From Pseudomonadales bacterium (GTDB lineage Bacteria; Pseudomonadota; Gammaproteobacteria; Pseudomonadales; Azotimanducaceae), in NCBI GenBank assembly GCA_022827245.1, contig JAJDTI010000186.1, positions 1 through 64,000 on the forward strand: a stretch of 64,000 bases of DNA, in the 5' to 3' direction. Below the pieces are notes generated by a model that worked only from the letters and a program-made list of their open reading frames with translations, did not search any database and was not told the origin of the DNA. Shown in pieces: positions 33,859 to 42,853 of this stretch. Both the position numbers and the translations under genes were made by a program. How positions within the stretch are numbered: the stretch's first letter is position 1; each line of letters opens with the position of its first letter.

Positions 33859-34935
33859 GTGCTCGATCGATTCAAGGTCCCGGACGATATCGCGGTACGC
33901 ATCGCGCCCGACGACATGCGGGCTACCGTGGAGAGCATGTTCCGCGCCCTCGGCATGCCGGAGGCCGATGCCGTTCAGGCCGCCGACGTGCTGGTCTACG
34001 CCGACATGCGGGGTATCGAGAGCCACGGCGTCAGCAACATGATGCGGGCCTACGTCCACGGCTTCCGCAACGGTCACGTCAACCCGACGCCCGAGTGGAA
34101 GGTCGTGCGCGACACCGGGCCGGCCCTCTACGTGGACTCCGACAACGGGCTGGGCCTCGTGGTCGGGCCCGCTGTCATGGACCTCGCCATCGAGCGCGCG
34201 AAGCAATACGGGATCGCGTTCGCGGTCACCAGCAACGGCGGCCACTACGGCGCCGCCGCCTACCACGCCCACCGGGCCCTGCCTCACGACATGATCGGCA
34301 TCTCGATGACGTCCGGCGGCGTCCATGTCGCGCCCACGTTCGGCGCGGAACCCCTGCTGGGACTGAATCCCCTCGGCATCGCGGCCCCCGCCGGCGAGGA
34401 GGTCCCGTTCCTGTTCGACGCGTCGATGAGTTCGGTGGCGGGCAACAAGATCGGCCTCCTGCGGCGCGTGGGCGGCAACGTCGCACCGGGCTGGGTGGCG
34501 ACGGAGGACGGGGCGCCCGTGATGGAGGAAGCGCCTGTCCCGCCGAACTTCCTGCTGCTGCCCCTCGGCGGCACCCGCGACATCGGCTCGCACAAGGGTT
34601 TCGGGCTCATGATGATGGTCGAGGTGCTGACCACGGTGCTCGGCGGGACGGGAGCGGGGCCGGACCGGCGGACCGCGTTCGCGCACAGTTTCATCGCCTG
34701 CGACGTGGCCGCGTTCACGGACCTCGAGACGTTCAAGGCGGACATGGACACCTACCTCAAGCGGTTGCGCGAGTGCCGCACCGCCCCGGGAGAAGAGCGC
34801 GTCGTCTATCCGGGGATGCTCGAAGCGGAAGACGAGGAAGACCGCTCGGCGAACGGCATCCCCTACCACCCCGAAGTGATCGAGTGGTTCACCGCCACCT
34901 GCGGGGAACTCGGAGCGGCCCACCGCCTGGGCTGA
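33859..34935 (+). CDS. Malate/L-lactate dehydrogenase (LDH2/MDG2) family oxidoreductase
   Basis: A 358-residue NAD(P)-dependent 2-oxoacid reductase of the non-Rossmann LDH2 family. RGIESHGVSNMM contains the conserved Ser-His-Gly, GHYGAAAYHAHRAL and GLNPLGIAAPAG are family hallmarks, and SHKGFGLMMMVE is the C-terminal one. The start is GTG 33859 with AAGGAG upstream. A strong hairpin follows. Possible substrates are 2-hydroxy acids such as malate, lactate or sulfolactate. Confidence 0.87.
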   Translation: MLDRFKVPDDIAVRIAPDDMRATVESMFRALGMPEADAVQAADVLVYADMRGIESHGVSNMMRAYVHGFRNGHVNPTPEWKVVRDTGPALYVDSDNGLGLVVGPAVMDLAIERAKQYGIAFAVTSNGGHYGAAAYHAHRALPHDMIGISMTSGGVHVAPTFGAEPLLGLNPLGIAAPAGEEVPFLFDASMSSVAGNKIGLLRRVGGNVAPGWVATEDGAPVMEEAPVPPNFLLLPLGGTRDIGSHKGFGLMMMVEVLTTVLGGTGAGPDRRTAFAHSFIACDVAAFTDLETFKADMDTYLKRLRECRTAPGEERVVYPGMLEAEDEEDRSANGIPYHPEVIEWFTATCGELGAAHRLG

Positions 34936-34946
34936 AGTCCGGGCGA

Positions 34947-34977
34947 CCGCCCGCGGGGGGCCGTGCCCCGCGGGCGG
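34947..34977 (+). terminator. Strong hairpin terminator
   Basis: CCGCCCGCGGGG (34947-34958) and CCCCGCGGGCGG (34966-34977) form a perfect 12-bp stem with a 7-base loop, 12 bases after the LDH2-type stop. No T-run follows. It insulates the formate dehydrogenase promoter. Confidence 0.65.
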
Positions 34978-34984
34978 AAGCCGG

Positions 34985-34993
34985 TGCTATAGT
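34985..34993 (+). promoter_or_regulatory. Extended -10 promoter for the fds operon
   Basis: TGC-TATAGT is an extended -10 box just past the terminator hairpin. The -35 position falls inside the hairpin and is poor, so the extended TGn would carry recognition. Transcription would start near 35000, about 23 bases before fdsG. Confidence 0.45.
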
Positions 34994-35022
34994 CGCCCGT
35001 CCGTTCACGCCGGTGTTCTCGC

Positions 35023-35460
35023 ATGGACCAGGCAGTGTCGGCCCGTGAGATCGCGGAACGCCACACCGGACGCATCGGCGGCCCGATCACCGCGTTGCGC
35101 GAGATCGCCGCCGAGTTCGGCTACATCGAGCGCGCGCACATGGAAGGGGTCGCCGACGCCTTCAACCTCACCCTCGCCGAAGTCCGGGGCATCGTCGGCT
35201 TCTACAGCGATCTCAACACCGAGCCACGCGGCCGCACCCACATTCGCATCTGCCAGGCGGAGGCCTGTCAGTCCGTCGGCGCCCGGGAGCTGACGGCGGC
35301 GGCCGTAGCGCGCTTCGGGGCGGGCCTCGGCGAGACGGCGGCCGACGGCAGCGTCAGCCTGGAAGCGGTCTACTGCCTGGGACTGTGCACCACCGGTCCC
35401 GCCGCGACCGTGAACGACCGCATCATCGTGCGCGCCACCGCGGAGGCGCTCGCGTCGTGA
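35023..35460 (+). CDS. fdsG: NAD-dependent formate dehydrogenase gamma subunit
   Basis: A 145-residue NuoE-like subunit carrying a [2Fe-2S] cluster in a thioredoxin fold. The four ligands are Cys77, Cys82 (CQAEAC), Cys118 and Cys122 (CLGLC). GIVGFYSDLNTEPRGRTHIRIC is split around the fold as in NuoE. It passes electrons within the cytoplasmic formate:NAD+ oxidoreductase. Its stop overlaps the fdsB start (GTGA). It is the first gene of a five-gene operon. Confidence 0.93.
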   Translation: MDQAVSAREIAERHTGRIGGPITALREIAAEFGYIERAHMEGVADAFNLTLAEVRGIVGFYSDLNTEPRGRTHIRICQAEACQSVGARELTAAAVARFGAGLGETAADGSVSLEAVYCLGLCTTGPAATVNDRIIVRATAEALAS

Positions 35461-36869
35461 CCATCGCAAAAGTACCCCGCGAGACCCTGGCCAACGCCCT
35501 CGGCGCCGACCGCATCGCGACGGAACTCGCGAAGGAGGGACACGAGGTCATCCGTACCGGTTCGCTCGGGCTCTGCTGGGCCGAGCCGCTGGTCGAGATC
35601 GACGGCATCGCCTATGGGCCGGTCAGCGACCTCGCCCACCTCGAGGCCGCCCGCATCGGACCGACCGGGGAGATCCCCGCCCTGACGCGCCAGCACCGGC
35701 TGGTGTTCGACCGCTGCGGCAGGGTCGATCCCTTCGAATACGACCCGGCGCCCATTCGAGCCCATCTCGAACGGGCACCCGCGGACATCCTGGCGGAGAT
35801 CGAGGCCAGCGGGCTGCGCGGCCGCGGTGGCGCCGGGTTTCCGGCCCACATCAAGTGGCGCACGGTCCACGACACCCCCTCCGACCGGAAGTACGTCGTC
35901 GTCAACGCCGATGAAGGGGACTCCGGCACGTTCGCGGACCGGCTCATCATGGAGGGGGACCCGTTCCGGCTCATTGAGGGCATGCTGATCGCGGGCCGCG
36001 CGATCGGGGCCGACACCGGCGTGGTCTACCTGCGGTCCGAGTATCCCCTGGCGGCCGAGGTCTTCTCGGAAGCCATCGCCGCCGCCCGCGGCATGGGGCT
36101 CCTCGAGACCTTCGACATCGAACTCTTCATTGGCGCCGGCGCCTACATCTGCGGCGAGGAGACCTCGCTGCTCGAGAGTCTCGAGGGCAAGCGGGGGGAG
36201 ATTCGCGCGAAGCCCCCCGTGCCCGCCATCGCGGGGCTCTTCGGCCGGCCGACCCTCGTGCACAACGTCATCACGCTGTGCGCCGTCCCCGCCATCCTGG
36301 AACACGGCGGCGCCGCGTACGCGGAACTCGGCGTCGGACGCTCGACAGGGACGATGACGTTCCAGCTCGCGGGCAACGTGGAACGCGGCGGGCTCATCGA
36401 ACTGCCGTTCGGCGTCGCGCTCAGGGAACTGATCGAGGACTGGGGCGGCGGTACGCGCACCGGCCGGGACGTGGGCGCCGTCCAGGTGGGCGGCCCCCTC
36501 GGCGCATACCTGAGCGGGGCGCAACTGGATACGCCGATGACCTACGAAGCCCTCGCCGCCATCGGCGCCGGCGTCGGTCACGGGGGCATCGTGGTCTTCG
36601 ACGACACGGTCGATCTCGTCCAGCAGGCCCACTTCGCGTTCGCGTTCTGCGCCCACGAATCCTGCGGCAAGTGCACGCCCTGCCGCATCGGAGCGGTACG
36701 CGGGAAAGAGACCGTCGAGGCGCTGATCGCGAGCGAACGCCCCGAGGTGGAATTGGCTATTATTGCCGATCTGTGCGATGTCATGGAGCAGGCGAGCCTG
36801 TGCCAGATGGGCGGCATGACACCCATCCCCGTTCGCAGCGCGCTCGGGCTGCCGCAGGGCGGCGACTGA
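35457..36869 (+). CDS. fdsB: NAD-dependent formate dehydrogenase beta subunit
   Basis: A 470-residue NuoF-like subunit that binds FMN and NAD(H). FMN/NAD loops are RGRGGAGFP (121-129), ADEGDSGTFADR (151-162) and GAYICGEETSLLESLEG (228-244). The [4Fe-4S] ligands are Cys403, Cys406, Cys409 (SCGKCTPC) and Cys449. An N-terminal thioredoxin-like domain precedes them, as in fused FdsB. The start is GTG 35457, coupled to fdsG. Confidence 0.94.
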   Translation: MTIAKVPRETLANALGADRIATELAKEGHEVIRTGSLGLCWAEPLVEIDGIAYGPVSDLAHLEAARIGPTGEIPALTRQHRLVFDRCGRVDPFEYDPAPIRAHLERAPADILAEIEASGLRGRGGAGFPAHIKWRTVHDTPSDRKYVVVNADEGDSGTFADRLIMEGDPFRLIEGMLIAGRAIGADTGVVYLRSEYPLAAEVFSEAIAAARGMGLLETFDIELFIGAGAYICGEETSLLESLEGKRGEIRAKPPVPAIAGLFGRPTLVHNVITLCAVPAILEHGGAAYAELGVGRSTGTMTFQLAGNVERGGLIELPFGVALRELIEDWGGGTRTGRDVGAVQVGGPLGAYLSGAQLDTPMTYEALAAIGAGVGHGGIVVFDDTVDLVQQAHFAFAFCAHESCGKCTPCRIGAVRGKETVEALIASERPEVELAIIADLCDVMEQASLCQMGGMTPIPVRSALGLPQGGD

Positions 36870-36929
36870 GGATGCCTCGGCCCGGAGACAGCCCGGAAGC
36901 CGACCGGAAACAGGTTCTCGAACAGTGAC

Positions 36930-39773
36930 ATGAGACTCGCGGACAACGACTACGGGACGCCTCCGTCCGAGGCTCTGGAGACCGTCACCCTGACGGTCGA
37001 CGGCACGGTCGTGACGGTCCCGGCCGGCACGTCCATCATGCGCGCCGCCATCGAGGCCGGCATCCCGGTACCGAAGCTCTGCGCCACCGACAGCCTCGAG
37101 TCGTTCGGGTCCTGCCGGCTCTGCCTGGTCGAGGTCGAGGGCCGCCGCGGCCTGCAGGCTTCCTGCACCGAACCGGTGGCCGCCGGCATGACCGTGCGCA
37201 CCCAGACCGAGACGGTCGCGAAAGTGCGCCGCGGGGTCATGGAGCTCTACATCTCCGACCATCCGCTCGACTGCCTGACCTGCTCCGCGAACGGCGACTG
37301 CGAGCTGCAGGACATGGCGGGAGCCGTCGGCCTGCGCGAGGTGCGCTACGGGGAAGGCGAGCACCACCTCGACGCCGCGGCGGACGCGTCCAACCCCTAT
37401 TTCACCTTCGACCCGTCGAAGTGCATCGTCTGCTCGCGCTGCGTCCGCGCCTGCGACGAGGTGCAGGGCACGTACGCGCTCACCATCGACGGACGCGGCT
37501 TCGACGCCTCCGTGAAGACCGGTGCGGACGACTTCTTCTCCTCCGAGTGCGTCTCCTGCGGCGCCTGCGTGCAGGCCTGCCCGACCGCGACGCTCATGGA
37601 GAAATCCGTCATCGAGCACGGCGTGCCGGACCGGGTCGTCAAGACCACCTGCGCGTACTGCGGCGTGGGCTGTTCGTTCAACGCGGAGATCAAGGGCGAC
37701 CAGGTCGTGCGCATGACGCCCGACAAGGACGGCAAGGCGAACCACGGGCACTCCTGCGTGAAGGGCCGTTTCGCCTGGGGTTATGCGCAGCACCGCGAAC
37801 GGATCCTCGACCCCATGATCCGGGACCGCATCACGGACCCGTGGCGCAAGGTCTCCTGGGACGAGGCCATCGCGCACGCCGCGCGGCGCCTGCAGGACCT
37901 CCAGGCCGCGCATGGCAAGAGCGCTATCGGCGCCATCACGTCCTCGCGGTGCACCAACGAGGAGGTCTGGGTCATCCAGAAGATGGTCCGGACCACCTTC
38001 GGCAACAACAACGTCGACACCTGCGCGCGCGTGTGCCATTCGCCCACGGGCTACGGGCTGAAGACGACGTACGGCACGTCCGCGGGCACCCAGAACTTCG
38101 ACTCCGTCGACCACGCGGACACGATCGTCGTGATCGGCGCGAACCCGACCGAGGGACACCCGGTGTTCGCGTCCCGCATGAAGCGGCGCCTGCGCGAGGA
38201 CCTCCCGGGCCGCCCGCCCGCGAAACTGATCGTCCTGGATCCGCGGCGCATCGATCTCGTGCGCTCGCCGCACGTCGAGGCCGACTGGCACCTCCCGTTG
38301 CGGCCCGGCACGAACGTCCCGCTCATGAACGCGTTCGCGCACGTCGCGGTGACCGAAGGGCTGATCGACGAGGCGTTCGCGCGCGAGCGCTGCGACGTCG
38401 AGTCCTTCCGCGCGTGGCTCGAGTTCGCCGCCTCCCCGGAGCACTCCCCCGAAGCCGTCGCCGAAGTGACCGACGTGCCGGCGGAGGACATCCGCGCCGC
38501 GGCCCGCGCCTACGCCACGGCCCCGAACGCCGCCATCTACTACGGCCTCGGCGTCACGGAACACAGCCAGGGCTCGACGATGGTCATGGCCATGGCGAAC
38601 CTCGCGATGGCGACGGGCAACATCGGCCGCCCCGGAGTCGGCGTGAACCCGCTGCGCGGCCAGAACAACGTCCAGGGCGCGTGCGACATGGGGTCCTTCC
38701 CCCACGAACTGCCGGGCTACCGCATGGTCACGGACGACGCCGTGCGCGCCACGTTCGAGGCCGCATGGGACACGGAGATCGACGCGGAACCCGGCTTCCG
38801 CATCCCGAACATGCTGGACGCCGCCTGCGCGGGGCGCTTCAAGGGCATCTACATCCAGGGCGAGGACATCGCCCAGTCCGACCCCAACACGCAGCACGTC
38901 GAGGAAGCCCTCGCCGCCATGGAGTGCGTCATCGTGCAGGACCTGTTCCTGAACGAGACGGCCAAGTTCGCGCACGTGTTCTTCCCCGGCACGTCGTTCC
39001 TCGAGAAGGACGGCACGTTCACCAACGCCGAACGCCGCATCAACCGCGTGCGCCCGGTGATGGCCCCGAAGACCGGCATGGCGGAGTGGGAGACGACGCA
39101 GGCCCTCACGCGGGCCCTCGGCTATCCCATGCGGTACGGTTCGGCGCGGGAGATCATGGACGAGGTCGCGTCGCTCACCCCCACGTTCACCGGCGTCTCC
39201 TTCGAACTGCTCGACCGCGTGGGCAGCGTGCAGTGGCCGTGCAACGACGCGGCGCCCGAGGGCACCCCCGTCATGCACCGCGAGGAGTTCGTGCGCGGCA
39301 AGGGCCTGTTCGTGCTGACGGAGTACCAGCCCACCGAGGAGAAGGCGAACCGCAGGTTCCCGCTGCTGCTGACCACGGGCCGCATCCTCACCCAGTACAA
39401 CGTCGGCGCCCAGACCCGGCGCACGGACAACGTGGAGTGGCTGGACGAAGACCGCCTGGAGATGCACCCGGCGGACGCGGAACTGCGCGGCGTGCGAACG
39501 GACGACTGGGTGTCGGTCACGAGCCGCATGGGGGAGATCACGCTGCGCGCCGACGTCACCGAGCGGGTGGCCCCGGGCGTGGTCTACACGACGTTCCACC
39601 ATCCCTCGACCGGTACGAACGTCGTCACGACGAACCTCTCCGACTGGGCCACCAACTGCCCCGAGTACAAGGTGACCGCCGTGGAAGTGCGGCCCGCGAA
39701 CCACCGTTCGCCATGGCAGGAGACCTTCCGGAGCCGGACGGGCGCGCAGATCGACCTTCTCCCGGCGGGATGA
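36930..39773 (+). CDS. fdsA: NAD-dependent formate dehydrogenase alpha (catalytic) subunit
   Basis: A 947-residue molybdopterin enzyme oxidising formate to CO2. Iron-sulfur ligands appear in order: [2Fe-2S] Cys51/62/65/79; His111-Cys115/118/124; two ferredoxin clusters Cys165/168/171/175 and Cys207/210/213/217; and the proximal [4Fe-4S] Cys241/244/248/276. The Mo ligand is Cys369 followed by His370 in CARVCHSPT, the formate dehydrogenase signature; an Arg follows in NPLRGQNNVQGACDMG. It uses Cys, not selenocysteine. A 60-base gap after fdsB includes a short non-homologous stretch. Its stop overlaps fdhD in ATGA. Confidence 0.95.
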   Translation: MRLADNDYGTPPSEALETVTLTVDGTVVTVPAGTSIMRAAIEAGIPVPKLCATDSLESFGSCRLCLVEVEGRRGLQASCTEPVAAGMTVRTQTETVAKVRRGVMELYISDHPLDCLTCSANGDCELQDMAGAVGLREVRYGEGEHHLDAAADASNPYFTFDPSKCIVCSRCVRACDEVQGTYALTIDGRGFDASVKTGADDFFSSECVSCGACVQACPTATLMEKSVIEHGVPDRVVKTTCAYCGVGCSFNAEIKGDQVVRMTPDKDGKANHGHSCVKGRFAWGYAQHRERILDPMIRDRITDPWRKVSWDEAIAHAARRLQDLQAAHGKSAIGAITSSRCTNEEVWVIQKMVRTTFGNNNVDTCARVCHSPTGYGLKTTYGTSAGTQNFDSVDHADTIVVIGANPTEGHPVFASRMKRRLREDLPGRPPAKLIVLDPRRIDLVRSPHVEADWHLPLRPGTNVPLMNAFAHVAVTEGLIDEAFARERCDVESFRAWLEFAASPEHSPEAVAEVTDVPAEDIRAAARAYATAPNAAIYYGLGVTEHSQGSTMVMAMANLAMATGNIGRPGVGVNPLRGQNNVQGACDMGSFPHELPGYRMVTDDAVRATFEAAWDTEIDAEPGFRIPNMLDAACAGRFKGIYIQGEDIAQSDPNTQHVEEALAAMECVIVQDLFLNETAKFAHVFFPGTSFLEKDGTFTNAERRINRVRPVMAPKTGMAEWETTQALTRALGYPMRYGSAREIMDEVASLTPTFTGVSFELLDRVGSVQWPCNDAAPEGTPVMHREEFVRGKGLFVLTEYQPTEEKANRRFPLLLTTGRILTQYNVGAQTRRTDNVEWLDEDRLEMHPADAELRGVRTDDWVSVTSRMGEITLRADVTERVAPGVVYTTFHHPSTGTNVVTTNLSDWATNCPEYKVTAVEVRPANHRSPWQETFRSRTGAQIDLLPAG

Positions 39774-40636
39774 CGCGCGGCGGCATCGAGACCGTCGACG
39801 CGCCTCCGGCGAGCCTGCGGATCGACGTCGAAGCCATCGCCCGGGACGCCGGCCGGCGCATCGGCTCCGACGTGGTCAGCATCGAGGAGCCCCTGGAGAT
39901 CCGCCTGTCCTACCACGACGGCGAGCAACGCCTCGAGCAGAGCATCTCCATCACCATGCGCACCCCCGGGAACGACGGCGAACTCGCAGTCGGGTTCCTC
40001 GCCGGGGAGGGGATCGTCTCCGCGGAAGGGGACGTGCGCATCGTCGAGCCGTGCGGTCCGCCCAGTCCCGACAAGGGCATCCACAACGTCGTACGCGTGG
40101 AGTTGGCCGATCACGTCGCGGTCGACCCCGGCGGCCTGCTGCGGCACTTCTACACGACGTCGAGCTGCGGCGTGTGCGGCAAGGCGTCGCTGGACGCCGT
40201 GCGCGTCCATGTTCCGGAGCGCGGCGAGACGCCGTTCAGCGTGCCGGCGGCCGCCCTGCAGCGACTTCCCGCCGCCCTGCGCACGCGGCAGACCGAGTTC
40301 GCACGCACCGGCGGCCTGCACGCGACCGCGAGCTTCGATGCGGACGGCACGGTCCTGCGCGTCCGGGAGGACATCGGACGTCACAACGCCTTCGACAAGC
40401 TCGCGGGCTCATACCTTTCCGAAGGGGGCCTGGCCGGCTACGGCATCCTCCTGAGCGGACGCGCGAGTTTCGAACTGCTGCAGAAGGCGGCCGTCGCGGG
40501 GACGCCCATGGTTGCCTCGATCGGGCCGCCGTCCAGTCTCGCGGTCGAACTGGCCGAAGACCAGGGCATCACCCTGGCGGGCTTTCTCAAGGCAGACCGC
40601 TTCAACGTCTACACGCGCCCCGACCGCATCCATTAG
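39770..40636 (+). CDS. fdhD: Formate dehydrogenase accessory sulfurtransferase FdhD
   Basis: A 288-residue cytoplasmic protein that transfers sulfur to the molybdenum cofactor before insertion into FdsA. The functional CxxC is Cys133-G-V-Cys136 (SSCGVCGKAS). LRVREDIGRHNAFDK and LSGRASFELLQKAA are family signatures. ATG 39770 overlaps the fdsA stop, so the chaperone is coupled to its client. Confidence 0.94.
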   Translation: MTRGGIETVDAPPASLRIDVEAIARDAGRRIGSDVVSIEEPLEIRLSYHDGEQRLEQSISITMRTPGNDGELAVGFLAGEGIVSAEGDVRIVEPCGPPSPDKGIHNVVRVELADHVAVDPGGLLRHFYTTSSCGVCGKASLDAVRVHVPERGETPFSVPAAALQRLPAALRTRQTEFARTGGLHATASFDADGTVLRVREDIGRHNAFDKLAGSYLSEGGLAGYGILLSGRASFELLQKAAVAGTPMVASIGPPSSLAVELAEDQGITLAGFLKADRFNVYTRPDRIH

Positions 40637-40658
40637 TGAAGCGAATGACGCGGGAGGC

Positions 40659-41306
40659 ATGAAGCGCGAGGACATCACCGCCGTCGTCTTCTGCGGCGGC
40701 GCCGGCCGGCGCCTTGGCGGCGTCACCAAGCCGCTCATCGACTGGCGCGGCCGGCCGCTGGTGGGGCACGTCATCGACCGGGTCTCGCGCCAGGTCGGCG
40801 CGATCCTGCTCAGCACGGGTGCGGACCCCGAACTCTATGCCCGTTTCCGGCGTCGCGCGGACGAAGATTCGGCTACGCGACCCGGGCTGCGGTCGTCGGT
40901 GGCGCCGCCCGTACCGTGCCGCGCGGTGCCCGACGAAACGCCCGGGGAGGGACCGCTCGGCGGGTTCGCGTGCTGCCTCGAAGCGGTGACCACGCCGTGG
41001 ATCTTCACCTGCCCCGGAGACTCGCCCCACATCGCGACCGACCTCGTGGAGCGGTTGACCCCCGACGCCGAGCGCAGCGGCGTCGCCGTCCCGCACGACG
41101 GGCGCCGGCGGCAGAACCTGTTCCTCCTGATCCGGCGCGACCGGGCGGATGCGCTTGCCGACTACTACCGCGAGGGCGGCCGCGCCATCCACCGCTGGCT
41201 CGACGCCAACGGCGTCGCATCGACGCGGCTGCCCGACCTCGCCGACGCGTTCTTCAACGTCAACACCCACGACGACCTGGCCGCGCTGCGGGCCGAAGAC
41301 GAGTAA
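40659..41306 (+). CDS. mobA: Molybdenum cofactor guanylyltransferase
   Basis: A 215-residue nucleotidyltransferase that adds GMP to Mo-molybdopterin to make the bis-MGD cofactor FdsA needs. FCGGAGRRLGGVTKPL (about 11-26) is the GTP-binding signature, WIFTCPGDSPHI carries the metal-binding Asp, and FFNVNTHDDL is the C-terminal motif. ATG 40659 has GGAGG very close (1-base spacing), so translation may be weak or coupled to fdhD. It completes the operon. Confidence 0.92.
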   Translation: MKREDITAVVFCGGAGRRLGGVTKPLIDWRGRPLVGHVIDRVSRQVGAILLSTGADPELYARFRRRADEDSATRPGLRSSVAPPVPCRAVPDETPGEGPLGGFACCLEAVTTPWIFTCPGDSPHIATDLVERLTPDAERSGVAVPHDGRRRQNLFLLIRRDRADALADYYREGGRAIHRWLDANGVASTRLPDLADAFFNVNTHDDLAALRAEDE

Positions 41307-41384
41307 CCGGCCGTGCATGCGTGTTGGCGGACAGCGCCGCCGTCGCTTAGGCTCGCCTCGCCACAGGCCCACAGGAACAACGCG

Positions 41385-42737
41385 ATGTCCCGAGCCCACA
41401 GGCTGCTTCCGGCCCTCTGCGCCCTCGCCGCCCTCGCAAGCGGCTGCTCCGAGCCGGCGAGCGCGCCGGACGCGCCGACCCCGCCCCCCGATCCCCGACC
41501 GAACATCGTCCTCTTCCTGGCCGACGACCTCGGCTACGAAACCCTCGGCGTCAACGGCAGCGCGTCCTACCGGACGCCGTCCCTCGACGCCCTCGCCGCC
41601 TCCGGTGTCCGGTTCACGAACACCCACTCGCAGCCGCTCTGCACGCCGTCGCGCGTGCAGATCATGACCGGCCGCTACAACCATCGGAACTACACGAACT
41701 TCAACGTCCTCCCGGAGGGAGAGATCACGTTCGCGCACCTCCTCAGGGACGCGGGGTACGCCACGGTGGTGGTCGGCAAGTGGCAGCTCTGGGGCCACGA
41801 GCGGACCTGGCCGGAAGCCCAGGGCACGGGCCAGATGCCCGCGCAGGCAGGCTTCGACGACCACCTGCTCTGGCAGGTGCGCGAGCCGTTCACCGCGGGC
41901 GAGCGCTTCGCCGACCCGTACGTCGAGACCAGCGGCGCCGCCGCCGTCACCGTGGCCGGCGCCTACGGCCCGGACCTGTCCACCGACTTCATGCTGGACT
42001 TCATCGAACGCCACGTCCGCACCGAGCCCGACCGGCCCTTCCTCGCCTACTTCCCGATGGCCCTGCCCCACGATCCGTTCGTTCCGACGCCGGACAGCGC
42101 CGGGTGGGACGGCGACCGCTACGCCGAGGATCCGGCCTACTTCAAGGACATGGTGGAGTACATGGACAAGATCGTCGGGCGCACGGTGGCGAGGCTCGAG
42201 GAACTCGGACTGCGCGAGAACACCCTCGTCCTCTTCACGGGCGACAACGGCACGTCGTCCGCGATCACCAGCACCATGTCCGACGGAACGGAGGTCCAGG
42301 GCGGCAAGGGGCAGCCGACAAACGCCGGCACGCACGTGCCGTTCATCGCTTCATGGCCGGCGCGTGTCCCGGGAGGCCGGGTCTCGGATGCGCTGATCGA
42401 CTTCAGCGACTTCCTGCCGTCCCTCGTCGAGGCGGCCGGCGCCGACCTGCCCGCCGACCGAGTCGTCGACGGCCGGAGCTTCCTGCCGCTGCTCCGCGGC
42501 GACGTGGACTCCATCCGCGACTGGATCTTCTGCGCCTACACGCCGCGCTGGGGGGAGGGCCTCCGCGATGCCCGGTTCGCCCGCGACCGGCGCTACAAGC
42601 TCTACGACGACGGGACCTTCTTCGACGTGCCGAACGACATCCTCGAGGAGAACCCGCTCGCACCGGACCAGCTCGACGCAGCGGCCGCGGAAACCCGGAC
42701 GCGCCTGCAGGCGGTCCTGGACGAGATGGGCCCGTAG
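41385..42737 (+). CDS. Sulfatase, lipoprotein (arylsulfatase family)
   Basis: A 450-residue exported sulfate-ester hydrolase. Lipobox LAALASGC puts the lipid on Cys21. IVLFLADDLGYE gives metal ligands Asp47/48; Cys86 in LCTPSRVQIMTGR is the CxPSR site converted to formylglycine; VVVGKWQLWGH and FTGDNGT carry further active-site residues. ATG 41385 is preceded by AGGA; the frame is open to 41313. Its stop TAG lies within a REP element. The maturase is not in the window. Sulfated polysaccharides or sterols are possible substrates. Confidence 0.92.
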   Translation: MSRAHRLLPALCALAALASGCSEPASAPDAPTPPPDPRPNIVLFLADDLGYETLGVNGSASYRTPSLDALAASGVRFTNTHSQPLCTPSRVQIMTGRYNHRNYTNFNVLPEGEITFAHLLRDAGYATVVVGKWQLWGHERTWPEAQGTGQMPAQAGFDDHLLWQVREPFTAGERFADPYVETSGAAAVTVAGAYGPDLSTDFMLDFIERHVRTEPDRPFLAYFPMALPHDPFVPTPDSAGWDGDRYAEDPAYFKDMVEYMDKIVGRTVARLEELGLRENTLVLFTGDNGTSSAITSTMSDGTEVQGGKGQPTNAGTHVPFIASWPARVPGGRVSDALIDFSDFLPSLVEAAGADLPADRVVDGRSFLPLLRGDVDSIRDWIFCAYTPRWGEGLRDARFARDRRYKLYDDGTFFDVPNDILEENPLAPDQLDAAAAETRTRLQAVLDEMGP

Positions 42738-42775
42738 GGGAGGATCTCGTCCCCATAAGCGCTCGTCCCCTCCCG
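42734..42775 (+). repeat. GTAG-type REP element with an internal insert
   Basis: It begins GTAGGGGAGG, whose TAG (42735-42737) is the sulfatase stop, and ends GCTCGTCCCCTCCCG as in the copy at 25786, with about 16 extra bases between (ATCTCGTCCCCATAAGC). A second imperfect hairpin, CCCGGGGACG with CGTCCCGGGG, follows at 42793-42824 and may terminate the convergent transcripts. Confidence 0.55.
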
Positions 42776-42853
42776 TGCGGCGCCAATGTTCCCGGGGACG
42801 CCCCCCTGCGCCGTCCCGGGGGCGACCCTGCGGTCGGCGCCGGCGCCGATGGA

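Noticed and set aside
35370-39704. A 1444-codon open frame on the minus strand opposite the formate dehydrogenase genes
   Set aside because: It is the antisense shadow of fdsB and fdsA, whose cofactor motifs are complete. Long antisense frames are expected in high-GC coding DNA, and this one has no recognisable domain or start signal.
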